A model generated the notes under the pieces. That model ran no database searches and was not told the DNA's origin. It worked only from the letters and a program-made list of their open reading frames with translations. A stretch of DNA of 64,000 nucleotides, from NCBI GenBank assembly GCA_019802505.1, contig JAFMOC010000387.1:510501-574500 (forward strand), written 5' to 3'. This DNA is from Corydoras sp. C115 (lineage: Eukaryota > Chordata > Actinopteri > Siluriformes > Callichthyidae). Below, piece after piece: positions 53,117 through 62,915 of the stretch (position 1 is its first letter; each line of letters starts with the position of its first letter). The position numbers and the translations under genes are program-made.

Positions 53117-53302
53117 TTTGACAATTTGACTTGTTTTAACGTTTCTAAGCGGAAAGCATTCTGGATATTTCGTGACATAATCACAAATTACTAGGATGTA
53201 GCGATTGCCGTTTTTAGTATGTGGTAAAGTACCTAAGACGTCCATGGCATGATTATCATTGGTACTTTGTCTGATTTCTTCTCCAGAGAAGTTAATTGGC
53301 AT
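53117..53302 (-). pseudogene. Gmr1-type integrase, N-terminal core part
   Basis: The reverse complement has HAMDVLGTLPHTKNGNRYIL, the first catalytic Asp block of the integrase core, and DYVTKYPECFPLRNV. Interrupted by element Z after QIVK. A Cys-containing, zinc-binding-like stretch further upstream (53300-53420) is decayed. Confidence 0.8.
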
Positions 53303-53643
53303 TCAGGGCAACTTTTACAGTACATTGCTATATCTGCAAACTGTCCTGGCCAATAAAATCAGTCTGCGACCCAAAAATTGTTTATTTGGCCAAAATGACC
53401 AACCCACTGATCAGAATGTCCCATCTTAAGTACATCTGCCCTGAGAACCTGTGGGAGTACTAACTGTTCCCCCTTATCAGAGACTCCGTAGAGATTCTGA
53501 TCCCTTACAATTAAATAACAACCCTCTATGGTGTCATGTGCTTTTAGATAAAAGTGGTTTTAAAGTTTCATCTTCTTTCTGCAGCTGTTCAATATTAGAA
53601 TGTAAGACAATGTTGTTAACAGCCAGTAGCTCTAATTTCTCTT

Positions 53644-53880
53644 TTACCTTGGTCCCTTTGATCTTGTCTTTACATCTTTCACTTTTAGACTTCTTTTGCC
53701 TTGTCTAAATAGCATTGGGTAGTTCATTGAGCATTTCAAGATTATCTTTTGGTGTGTTTTTAGTTTTTGTCTGGTAAAAACCATAACCTCAGCCTTGTTT
53801 TTTTGGTCATTGTACAGTAGGTCTACCAATACTGGAATATCTCTGCCTAGAATGACTGCATACGGAGAGGTTTTTATCAC
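53644..53880 (-). pseudogene. Gmr1-type protease-end region
   Basis: The frame begins MIKTSPYAVILGRDIPVLVD; the ILGRD block marks the end of a retroviral-type aspartic protease. The rest is charged linker. The D-T/S-G block upstream is not clear. Confidence 0.5.
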
Positions 53881-54102
53881 TCCTCAACTCTGGATTCACC
53901 ATATTGAGGAATTGTTCGAGTACGATGGCCTGTCCGATTTACTCTTTTGTCTTTTCCTCTGGACAGATCCATCTTGTACACAGACCATTCAGTCGAGAAA
54001 AATGTTCACATTGAGACATTGTTCATGCGAAAGTGTTGTCTATATGTCTCAGGATTGATCTCAAACTTCCTGAGAACAGCCTCTTTCACTTCGTCAAAGT
54101 CA

Positions 54103-54486
54103 TTAATGTCCTCTGCACTCATAGCAACGTAAAACCCTGGTTTTCCCTTTCAGCAATGGAACTAACTGGAAAGCCCAGTCAGCTTTTGGCCACCTTGCCC
54201 CCTGTGCGAGCCGCTCGAACATGATAAAGTAATGTTCAATGTCATCAGTGTCTTTTAACGTTGGGAGCTTTGGCCATGCTATAGGCATTGTGTGTTCTGC
54301 TACTCCATTTGTGTCGTGAGTGCTTTCTGCAGGCACCACCGCTCTGTAGATCCTTGTGCACGTCGCTGCCGGTGTTGTTGTGGCATGCTGTGTGTCCTCA
54401 TCCCCCAGATCTCTTCCTTGCCGGAACTCTTGCTGCAGGAGCCAGAACTGTTGCATCGAGCACCACCTCTGGTCCTGTTTAGCCAC
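54103..54486 (-). pseudogene. Gmr1-type gag fragment
   Basis: The frame holds MPIAWPKLPTLKDTDDIEHY, FIMFERLAQGARWPKADWAF and QLVPLLKGKTR, the capsid start of gypsy gag. The rest of capsid and nucleocapsid is decayed (54100-53900). Confidence 0.7.
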
Positions 54487-54565
54487 TTCTCTGCGCTGTT
54501 CCTCATCTTCAAAACGCTGCTATCAGGTGCGCATACACTGCCAAATGTTGGTCGCTGCCAACAAA

Positions 54566-54975
54566 TGTGATAAACTGTATCTCCAATACCTTTTTAAAGG
54601 TAGGAAAACACCCTATGGGTAGCGTAGGGTGAGTGTGTGAGGCAGCACTTGGAGAAAGGCAGGTTCGCTTTGGTTTCCATCAAAATGTATTTTTACACAC
54701 CAAAAAAACTACGTACAAATTTACAGACGGCCATACAGGCACATGACAAACCAGACGACAAAGATCTACACAGAGAACAGTCATATATGTCTCTTTTGAA
54801 TCACCTGAACTCTGAACACTGAGTCTCCCAGGCATCCTCCCCAACTGTGGCTAAAGTAATGCTATTTATGTAACTAACCCCTCTCCTAGACCATACCATA
54901 CTCCTTATAGGGTAAATATAGGGGTGATAGTATACATATACAATGCTAAAATAAGATAAACAAAACAATAAATTC

Positions 54976-55042
<67 letters not shown>

Positions 55043-55062
55043 ACATATTATACATACGAGAG
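54566..55062 (-). mobile_element. 5' LTR of the Gmr1-type element (sense 5' end truncated)
   Basis: Matches 48176-48600 in order. The sense end ...TTTATCACA at 54566 is followed by TTTGTTGGCAGCGACC. At the other side a (TA)n tract (54975-55039) has grown and the LTR start is missing where the next element begins. Confidence 0.75.
54975..55039. repeat. (TA)n microsatellite
   Basis: About 30 TA units inside the 54566 LTR. Confidence 0.9.
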
Positions 55063-55064
55063 GA

Positions 55065-55241
55065 TCATAAACCAGGAGGTCAGAACACAGATGATCAGAA
55101 GAGGAGAACACTGGATTGGACACACATACACGAAGGTATGGTCAGACAATCTGGCAACGCGGTAGAGGAACTTGGGGGGTATTTATAGGAAGTGATGAAA
55201 TGAAGAGGGCGTGGCAGGAGGGAAATTAGGAGATCGTGACA
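55065..55241 (-). mobile_element. Truncated 3' LTR of the 55-59 kb gypsy
   Basis: Sense start TGTCACGATCTCC at 55241; collinear with 59210 downward for about 170 nt, then lost at the junction with the Gmr1-type LTR. Confidence 0.8.
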
Positions 55242-55255
55242 GCACCCCCCCCTCA

Positions 55256-55500
55256 ATGACCGTCTCCTGGCAGTCCCTTGGGCTTCTCCGGATAAGTTCG
55301 GTGAAAGTCCAATATCAATTGGAAGCTGAGGACAGCAGAATGGGGAACCCAGGATCGTTCCTCGGGACCATAACCCTCCCAGTCGACAAGGTACTGGATG
55401 CAATGACCCCGTCGACAGGAGTCCAGAAGGCGGTGGACCGTGTAGTCAGGACCACCGTTGATGACCCAGGCAGGCGGTAGAGCGAAGAGGAATGTTTTTT
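55256..55500 (-). pseudogene. gypsy chromodomain fragment
   Basis: The reverse complement reads YTVHRLLDSCRRGHCIQYLV and then D-W-E-G-Y-G-P-E-E-R-S-W, a clear chromodomain, followed by LDFHRTYPEKPKG to the end. Confidence 0.8.
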
Positions 55501-55509
55501 GCAGAAAAC

Positions 55510-56276
55510 CACACTAATTGTCCTGGTTTGTAACTGGGTGCAGGATGGCGATGGCGATTGGCCAGGCGCTCCATTCTCCTTTGAGCCTTTTGAAAAGCGA
55601 TCTTGGTCAGCCTCCAGATTCTTTTGAAGCGACGTATGTGACGAGTTAATGAGGGGACCGCTATCTCAAGTTCCTACTCAGGAAAGAGAGGAAGTTGGTA
55701 ACCCAGGGAAACTTCGAAGGGGGAGCGTCCAATAGCCACAGATTGGTGAGAATTTATGACATATTCCACCCAGGGATGGTGGATGCTCCAAGACCTAGGG
55801 TTGCGCTCTGAGACTTGTCGCAAGGTGGCCTCAACTTCTTGATTAGCCCTCTCGGACTGGCCATTTGACTGGGGGTGGAAGCCGGAAGAGAGGCTGACGG
55901 AGGCTCCCAGACTTTCACAGAAAGAACGCCAGACTCTGGAGGTAAACTGGGGGCCTCAATCTGAAACAATGTCCAAAGGGATGCCATGGATTCGAAACAC
56001 CTGGTCGATGAGGACATAAGAGGTTTCCAAGGCGGTTGGAAGTTTTGGCAACGCAGCAAGATGGACGGCCTTAGAGAAACGGTCGACAATGGTGAGTATG
56101 GTAGTCTTACCATGGGATTCAGGCAGGCCCATGACAAAGTCCAATGCAATATGGGACCAAGGTCGGCCGGGTAGGGGAAGAGGCTGGATGAGACTGGAAG
56201 CTGGCTGATGAGAGGCATTGCATTGGACGCAGGTCGAGCAGGCAGCGACATATTCCTCTACATCCCGTCTCAACAT
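55510..56276 (-). pseudogene. gypsy integrase core
   Basis: Frame 56276-55956 has the C-x2-C of the zinc-binding domain (ACSTCVQC), WSHIALDFVMGLP (first Asp) and ends at GIPLDIVSD (second Asp). After a stop the sequence continues with a P-Q-S-N-G-Q-S-E-R block near 55850-55880 (Glu). Shifted frames follow to about 55510. Confidence 0.75.
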
Positions 56277-56465
56277 AGGCCACCAGAAGCGTCGACCAAG
56301 GAGACTTAAGGTGCGTGTAACTCCAGGATGGCCGGAGAATCTGGAGTCATGAGCCCATCTGAGAACTGCCGAGCGAATTGACGCTGGGACGTAAAGGCGA
56401 TGCGTTGGAGTGTTAGGTGGCGCAGGATCGTCTACCAGAGCTGTACGGATGGTGTCAAGAATCTT

Positions 56466-56804
56466 CTAAGTGACATTGGCAATCACCTTTTCCTTGGGAA
56501 GAATCGGTTCTTTCGATTGGGGGGCGTTATCCTCCTCTTGGTTGAAAAGACGCGAAAGAGTGTCAGGCTTGGTGTTACGGCTGCCAGGGAGGTATGTCAG
56601 GGTAAAATGAAATCGAGAAAAGAATAGGGCCCACCGGGCCTGGCGAGAGTTAAGCCTCTTGGCGGACTGGATGTAGGCCAGGTTCATATGATCCGTCCAT
56701 ACAACAAAAGGATGTTCAGCCCACTCTAGCCAATGACGCCACTCTTCGAGCGCCAACTTGACCGCAAGTACCTCGCGATTCCCTATGTCATACGCCTGTA
56801 TCAT
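56466..56804 (-). pseudogene. gypsy RNase H
   Basis: Contains IGNREVLAVKLALEEWRHWL, TDHMNLAYIQSAKRLNSRQA and PDTLSRLF, the middle and end of gypsy RNase H. The first Asp block is lost in the preceding 56815-56930 region; a short CGCCTGTATCATA duplication lies at the break. Confidence 0.82.
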
Positions 56805-56928
56805 ACGCCTGTTTCATGATACGCCTGTAAACTGCAATATACTGAAGTGAGGGGTCGGGTTGAACAAGGATCGGAGCCGTGGTGAACCTATTCTTGAGCT
56901 CCTGGAATGCTTCTTCAGCTGCAGATGT

Positions 56929-57720
56929 CTATATGAAAGGATACTTGAGAGAAGTGAGACGAGTGAGTGGGGTGGCGATTTGACTGTAACCACGGATGAA
57001 GCGGCAGTAGATGTTAGCAAACCCTAAGAATCTTTGGAGCTGTTTGCGATCCGAGGGTGTAGGCCAATCAATGACAGCACGGATCTTCTCGGGGTCAGGC
57101 TTGACCCGGCCAAGTTCCAAAATGAAGCCGAGGAAAGGCACAGACTGGGAATGAAAAATGCATTTTTCAGCCTTGACAAATAAACGGTTCTGTAAGAGTC
57201 GACTCAGGACCTGTTCCACATGGTGAACGTGTTCCTCCAAATTGGCAGAGAAGATCAGAATGTCATCTAGGTAAACGAAGACAAAATGATCAAGGAAATC
57301 CCGGAGCACATCATTGACAAGGTTTTGGAAGACCGCAGGAGAATTAGTCAGCCCAAATGGAAGTACGCAGTACTCAAAGTGGCCACTGGGGGTGTTAAAA
57401 GCAGTCTTCCATTCATCCCCCTCCCGGATCCGAATTATATGGTATGCATTACGTAGATCCAGTTTGGTAAATGCCTTGGCGCAATGAATGGCCTCAAACA
57501 TATTGGAGATAAGGGGAAGAGGATACTTGTTTCTAACAGTTATCGCGTTGAGACCGCGGTAATCAATGCAGGGCCTTAGAGTGCCGTCCTTCTTTTCCAC
57601 AAAAAAGAACCCCCCTCTGAAGGGCGAAGAGGATGGACAGATAAGCCCCGCGGCCATGCATTCGGTGATGTAAACCTCCATAGCCTCCCGTTCAGGTCTA
57701 CTGAGGGAATACTGGCATGT
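56929..57720 (-). pseudogene. gypsy reverse transcriptase (YLDD present)
   Basis: About 260 open codons: LSRPEREAMEVYITECMAAG, KKDGTLRPCIDYRGLNAITV, TKLDLRNAYHIIRIREGDEW (motif A Asp), FVYLDDILIFSANL (both catalytic Asp) and LQRFLGFANIYCRFIRGYSQ. The domain looks intact but is cut off from gag-protease by a deletion near 57730 and from RNase H by frame changes. Confidence 0.88.
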
Positions 57721-57729
57721 CGAAGCTAG

Positions 57730-58660
57730 ACAGGCTAGACAGGGCCTCAAAAAGAAAACCCGCTTTACGGGCGAAATTCAAATCGATGAGATTAGTCTCG
57801 GCGCCAGAATCCACTAGGGCTGATACCTCGAGAGTGCCACCGGGTAGGTAGAAGGTCACTGGAATGGAGAGACGTGATGGTGGGGAACATTCCGGACCCG
57901 TCAGCGTACTCTGACTGACGGGTCCCCCGTTTAACCGGAGCTTGCATTCTGCTTGTAGATGATCTGCCCTGCCACAGTAGAGACATAGTCCTGCTCGGAT
58001 CCGGCAGTTGCATTCCTCTGTAGAAAGATGATAACGCCCAATCTGCATAGGTTCTGCCGGAGAAGTAACAGGAGGAGAGCCAGTAGAGGCATGACTAGCG
58101 GTCTCTGGGTTGAGGTGTGAGGCTTGGTTGATGCCTGGGGTTCGCTGGCGTTTGCGGAGGCGGTTGTCAATACGCACAGCCAGGTCTATAAGTCCTTGCA
58201 GGTTGGTAGGGTCATCCTGTGTCGCAAGCTCGTCCTTAAGACGGTCGTTTAAAGCACGACGGAAAGCCCCCTTCAGGGCAACATCATTCCAGCCTGACTC
58301 GGATGCCAGCTTATTAAATTGTACGGTGAATTCTGTCACAGTACGGCTTCCCTGGCGTAGACTGAGCAGACGGGTGGACGCATCACCAGCATAATCCGTG
58401 CGGTCGAAAACAGCCCTGAACCGGGCCAGAAACTGATCGTAAGTGCCGACAGTGGGATCAATCTGAGCAGCTTCCGCCCATGAGAGGGCGCGATCACGCA
58501 GCAGACTAAGGATGAATGCAATCTTGGATGAATCATGCATAAATAATTGAGGTTGATGGCTGAAGACCAATCGGCACTGGAATAAAAATCCAGTTTGGTT
58601 CCGGATGCACCATTGGAAGGTGAGTCTGTGAACCAGCCAGCGATTCGTTGAGCGCGACAC
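57730..58660 (-). pseudogene. gypsy gag and protease
   Basis: Gag capsid blocks (SKIAFILSLLRDRALSWAEA, FTVQFNKLASESGWNDVALK), a zinc knuckle CLYCGRADHLQAEC (C-x2-C-x4-H-x4-C) and the protease active site VDSGAETNLIDL. The frame continues past the protease start but most of the protease is deleted before RT. Confidence 0.85.
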
Positions 58661-58868
58661 GGGTAGGCGCGAATGCAGCCGCTGCCGGTGAAACAGTCGA
58701 GAGCTGCGTAACTTGCCGGGTAAGTTCGCGCACTTGAAAAAGTAATTCCTGGTTCTGTTCCAAAAGATTCATCAGGAGGTTCTCATGTCGGTTGAGTCTT
58801 TCCTGATTCTCGGCCGGCGAAGCCGCGGCGTGGTTAGCTTCGGACATGCGCTCATTCGGTTGCTCCAT
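58533..58868 (-). pseudogene. gypsy gag N-terminus
   Basis: ATG 58868 starts MEQPNERMSEANHAAASPAE. A heptad-like stretch follows (LNRHENLLMNLLEQNQELLF), typical of the coiled coil at the start of chromovirus gag. A frameshift near 58600 separates it from the capsid frame. Confidence 0.8.
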
Positions 58869-58872
58869 AGTG

Positions 58873-58882
58873 GCCAGATTGT
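58873..58882 (-). promoter_or_regulatory. Self-priming site of the 55-59 kb gypsy
   Basis: Sense ACAATCTGGC just after the LTR is fully complementary to sense GCCAGATTGT (59125-59116) in the LTR. Confidence 0.55.
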
Positions 58883-58884
58883 GC

Positions 58885-59210
58885 TGTGACGCACATGCGG
58901 CGTTGGTGAATGTGAGCGTTCCGAACAGCCACACGAGATGAAGCGTAAAGTTAAAAGCTTTATTTACACTATGAAAAAAGAACTGAAAGAAAACCTGGCT
59001 CGATGGCCGAAACAAAACAAAACCCAGAACAATAACAATAAAGTGAAGAACACAGATGATCAGAACAGGAGAACGCTGCATTGGACGCTGCACTGATACA
59101 CAAAGGTATGGTCAGACAATCTGGCAACGCGGTAGAGGAACTTGGGGGTATTTATAGGAAGGGATGAAATGAAGAGGGCGTGGCAGGCGGGAAAGTAGGA
59201 GATCATGACA
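58885..59210 (-). mobile_element. 5' LTR of the 55-59 kb gypsy (326 bp)
   Basis: Sense TGTCATGATCTCC at 59210 to ...GCGTCACA at about 58885. TATAAATA sits at 59156-59149 and the seed GCCAGATTGT starts 31 nt later. AATAAA (sense) lies near 58963. The exact 3' boundary is uncertain by a few bases. Confidence 0.75.
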
Positions 59211-59381
59211 AATACAGCAGACATGATGAGTCTGAGGTTAAGTGGATACTTTGAAATTGAATGTGAATGTCTGCATTGGAACTGAAATGTATAAAGTTAA
59301 AGTTTTAAAGATATTTCCTACACTGTTCACATTGACATCTATAATAAAATATGTGTAATGATAGAAGAGTGATGATCTCAC

Positions 59382-59558
59382 CTCAGTATTTTCAGTTTAC
59401 AGTGTTGATTCTTCAGTCCCTCAGAGAGAATCTTCACTCCCGAATCCTGTAGCTCATAATTTTTTCCCAGGTTCAGTTCTAACAGATTGGAGGAGTTTAA
59501 ACTGAGAACTGAGGACAGAACTGAACAACTTTCTTCTGTTACATTACAGCGTTCCAAC
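59382..59558 (-). CDS. NLR-type LRR exon 2
   Basis: 177 nt; acceptor TATTACATAG, donor GTGAGA. Encodes LERCNVTEESCSVLSSVLSL, LLELNLGKNYELQDSGVKIL and KLKILR. Intron flanks match those of exon 1 (ACAGCAGACATGATGAGTCT; TTTCATCCTTTCTTTC). Confidence 0.8.
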
Positions 59559-59719
59559 CTATGTAATAAATAAATAATATATACAGATATAAGTTTTATT
59601 TTATAACCATAAATAAATAATAAATAAACCATGAAGGGGGGCAGGTGTCTCTACATACTGAGAGAGAGAACTTTGTGAGATTTCAATTTCATCCTTTCTT
59701 TCATTATTTCTGTGATTTT

Positions 59720-60416
59720 GTCACACTTGTGTAACAGTGTTAAAAAGTATATATATATGTATGTAAATAGTTAGATGAAATTCCTGCAAATGAGTTCAGC
59801 ACCACCTGTTGGTCAAGCTGCCAGCTCCTTATGGAACAGAGTGAATGCTGGGAGACCTGCAGCAGACTGAGACATCCCTGCTGTGGGCAAGTTGTCTCTC
59901 AGCAGAGCTCCAAGTAGAGTGCTAAAATAGCAGTAAAACTGCTCAACTCTACCTTTATTTTATTAACAGAGCTTAATTAACTATAAATAAATGCACATGC
60001 TTTCATTGGTAAATCAGTTTGGCGATTTTGATTTAGCCGACAAGACACGTGTGCACCGTACTAATATTAACCTGTTTTGTTTAGGTTGGCTAGCTGACCA
60101 TACATGTCTTGTATGTAAAACATGTGTTTGCTGAAATTTTTGCAGGTGAGTTTCTAAGTTGTTATTTCACGTTAAGTAAATGAATGCTGCAGAGCAATGC
60201 TGAAATGTGCTCTAGCTTAGCATAATTTCATTAGCGTTGTTGTCACCATCAGGAGGCAGTATTGTGCACCTTTTTCAGTGTACTTTTTTTATTATGAATA
60301 TATATAAAATGGATGATGTGGTAACGAGATTCGGGTACTTATTTTTGTTGCTGCTATTTTTGTAATTAATATTATATGATCACTGGCTTAGAGGTTTATC
60401 TATATATTATGGAAGT
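59720..60416 (+). other. Intronic stretch with exon-like blocks (59852-59886 and 60085-60145)
   Basis: Block 1 (GAGACCTGCAGCAGACTGAG...GCTGTGG) is followed by GCAAGT at 59887. Block 2 (GTTGGCTAGCTGACC...TTGCAG) is preceded by TTGTTTAG and followed by GTGAGT. The two blocks are joined directly in a copy at 60417-60512. No protein-coding frame is evident. Confidence 0.45.
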
Positions 60417-60512
60417 GAGACCTGCAGCAGACTGAGACATCCCTGCTGTGGGCTGGCTAGCTGACCATACATATCTTGTATGTAAAACATGTGTTTGCTG
60501 AAATTGTTGCAG
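60417..60512 (+). repeat. Joined copy of the two exon-like blocks
   Basis: 60417-60451 repeats block 1 and 60452-60512 repeats block 2 (61 nt in both), with only a few changes, without the 198-bp stretch between them. It looks like a spliced copy. After it comes a CATCCGACGACTGTG motif repeated twice. Confidence 0.55.
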
Positions 60513-60589
60513 TAAAGCAACATCCGACGACTGTGACCTTCATCCGACGACTGTGTCATTCATTTGGTGGGAAGAAGTGCAGAGGTCAC

Positions 60590-60853
60590 ACTTGCTTACC
60601 TCGGAACGAACGGCTGCGCATAGGAAGCACAGACCCGAAGCGCCTTAACGCGCTGAAGGGAGCCAGGCACAAACCGGTAGTGGAAAAGGTTTATGACACC
60701 AAAAAACAAAGAGGTAACGAAACACAAGATGACATTAAAGTTTCTGTCAGGGCGGGTGTCCGCAGAGGCAAAAAAGCAAGCGCCGTAGCCTCCTGGAACC
60801 TCTCTGCGCTACGACTCTTGCTTTTTTGCCTCTGCAAACACCCGCCCTGACAG
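60590..60853 (-). mobile_element. Solo LTR-like sequence related to element Z
   Basis: The complement of 60600-60672 matches the Z LTR near 52400-52470 (GTGCCTGGCTCCCTTCAGCG; CTTCCTATGCGCAGCCG). In sense it starts TGTCAGGGCGGG at 60852. No target duplication seen. Confidence 0.5.
60744..60853. repeat. Long hairpin with 37-bp arms
   Basis: 60744-60780 (CTGTCAGGGCGGGTGTCCGC...AAGCAAG) is the inverse of 60817-60853 with two mismatches; the 36-nt loop itself has a shorter CGTAGC/GCTACG pair. It lies at the sense start of the Z-like LTR. Confidence 0.85.
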
Positions 60854-61572
60854 ATTTAGTGTCAATTCAGTTCAACAAACATTAATGTGATCACATCTCA
60901 TTAAGAATAAGAAACTCTGCTTCACAATCAACATTCCAATTCATCTCCAAAATGTATAGTGATTCTGTTAACAGCTTTGTAAAAGGTAAATTTAAATGAA
61001 ATTTCCCTAAACTGTTACCACAGAAACATGTAATTATGTAAAATCATTTAATATTAATTATAATCTTACACATGATCTTAAAAGTTAGGGTGGGGTCTAC
61101 ATACTTCTAAAATTAAAACAAAATAAACGTTAAGCTCCTCGCACCTACTTTAAACCAGATGTGATGTGATAACTTGTTTTCATTTATGTATTTATTAATT
61201 ACTTTTTTTTCATTTCTTTTATGCTGTACTGTATAAAGAAGGTGAAATTTCTCCAGTTTACTGAATAAACTGAGAACCATTTTAAAGAGTTTGCAGCACA
61301 ATAGTTCTGTTTGCAAGTGTTAATAAAATAAAGATGAAACAACAATAATGTCCCACCTGTTCCACTCTTTCAGTTTCCTCCAGTCTCTTTCTCCTAACCT
61401 GGGTGTGAGGATTCTAATTCTGTTCTGTTCCAGTGGTGCTTTAAACTTTGTAAATCATCTGGCTCATACTCCTACAGACACCATAGTTTACTTTAGTTTG
61501 TGTTATTCCAGTACTTGCTCTTGTTTTGCTGTATGTTACTGCTGACTGCTTTTCTGTTATTGAGCCAATAAA
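60854..61572. other. NLR intron, nothing assigned
   Basis: AT-rich sequence; no gene. Confidence 0.4.
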
Positions 61573-61645
61573 GATTACCTGGAACAATTCTACTGTTTGT
61601 GGTGAGTGCATCTGACACTGATAATGTTATAAATCAATCAACATT
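61573..61645. repeat. Direct repeat, copy 1 (copy 2 at about 62630-62706)
   Basis: TTCTACTGTTTGTGGTGAGT and TCTGACACTGATAATGTT recur near 62645 with few changes. Confidence 0.6.
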
Positions 61646-61739
61646 ATTGGTATAGATAATAACAAAATACCGGATATGTTAGAAAAGACTGTTGGCATTG
61701 CAGGATCTGTAATCCAGTGGTTTAAAGGTTTGTGCATGG

Positions 61740-62110
61740 ACTACTGTTAGAGGTTGTAGAACCACAAATCAGGAAATGCACAGGAAGGGCACAGAACACC
61801 GTCTTAAGGAAGTGTTTTTATTTCCACAATGTAAGATGAGTAGATCAGATTTAGGTAATTTAAATCAGTTCCAATATAACAAGTCCAACAAAGGGAACAG
61901 GAACAAAACAGACTAAATATTGCTCGATGCGCGTGACCATAGGTATGAACAACGAGAATCTCACGAGGAACTGAGGAAAAAGAGTGAGAACTATAAATAG
62001 TGGTGGCAATCAGTGAAAACTACTAACAGGTGGGAAGGCAATGACATCAGGATAAGAACGGTGATAGGGGATGACGATGATGAAACAAAATCAAGCAGTA
62101 AACATCAAGC
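61740..62110 (-). mobile_element. Possible LTR next to a gypsy gag fragment
   Basis: In sense orientation it has CTATTTATAG (TATA-like) near 61995 and lies directly 3' of the gag fragment at 62129-62510, which fits a 3' LTR after an internal deletion. No second copy in the window. Confidence 0.35.
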
Positions 62111-62128
62111 GATTCTTTTGGGGAGATA

Positions 62129-62510
62129 TCACACTAGCGCTTTTGGGTGGTTAGGACAATTCTTTATTAAATGTCCTGGCTGGCCACAATACAGGCACGC
62201 CCCTTTACTAATACGTTCAGAACTGTGCGACGTGTACGACCTGTATGGGTTTGGGTTGCTGTGTTGGATGGAGAGAATGTGAAACGTGATGGATGAATTG
62301 GTGTGTAGGATGTCTGAGAAGTAATTGAGAAGCCATGATTGTAGGTTGCTCCCTACTGCCCTGAAGCGTACGGAAACGCTCATCGATCTCTACCGCAAGG
62401 TCTATAAGAGCCTTAAGGTTAGCCAGTGTACCTAAAACATAACAACTACAGTGCAACTCCACTTTGAACATGTAAACAATTAGACATTGGACTCCTGGTA
62501 AGACGTGCAA
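62129..62510 (-). pseudogene. gypsy gag fragment with zinc knuckle
   Basis: The minus strand reads LANLKALIDLAVEIDERFRT (end of capsid) and, in another frame, CLYCGQPGHLIKNCP (zinc knuckle), as in chromovirus gag. Close in type to the gag at 58 kb (NLQGLIDLAVRIDNR there). Confidence 0.75.
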
Positions 62511-62915
62511 ATGCTGAACTTAATCAGGTTCACTATTTTTCTTCACCTACTATTTTTTCTTCAGATTACTACTATATAACTACTTTATCCTCCTCAGTTT
62601 AATTATATGTTCACCTTTTAAGGAGGAAATTTACACCTGGAATGATTCTACTGTTTGTGGTGAGCACGTCTGACACTGATAATGTTCTACTTCAGTTAAC
62701 ATTATGATTTCTAAGTAGTGGAACCTTAATGGGGGTGGGGGGGGGGGGTGGGGAGGATCTTATGTTAAATTAATAATAATAATAATAATAAGTTAATAAT
62801 ACAGCAAACATGATTAGTCTGAGGTTGTGTGGATACTTTTCAATTTCATGTGAATGTCTGCATTGGAACTGAGATGTATAAAGTGTTAAAGATATTTCCT
62901 CCACTGTTCACACTG

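Larger units (their letters stand above)
48176..55062 (-). mobile_element. Gmr1-type gypsy element (gag-PR-INT-RT-RH), decayed and invaded
   Basis: LTR copies at 48176-48661 and 54566-about 55062 bound it. Sense order is gag (54.5-54.1 kb), protease (53.9-53.6), integrase (53.3 and 52.1-51.5), RT (50.0-49.35), RNase H (49.3-48.9), so integrase lies before RT. That order is known from the Gmr1 group of fish gypsy elements and is otherwise typical of Ty1/copia. An L2 LINE (50095-51498) and element Z (52127-53116) have inserted in it. Many stops and frameshifts. Confidence 0.8.
55065..59210 (-). mobile_element. Chromodomain gypsy element, minus strand, decayed
   Basis: 5' LTR 58885-59210 and truncated 3' LTR about 55065-55241 (both share GGTATGGTCAGACAATCTGG). 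Sense order is gag, protease, RT, RNase H, integrase, chromodomain. Frameshifts lie in gag and at RT/RNase H, and there is a gap between protease and RT. A polypurine tract (GAGGGGGGGGTGC, complement of 55242-55254) precedes the 3' LTR. Confidence 0.88.

Noticed and set aside
60476..60850. 124-codon plus-strand frame
   Set aside because: Runs through the joined exon-like blocks, an antisense LTR and one arm of the hairpin; a chance frame.
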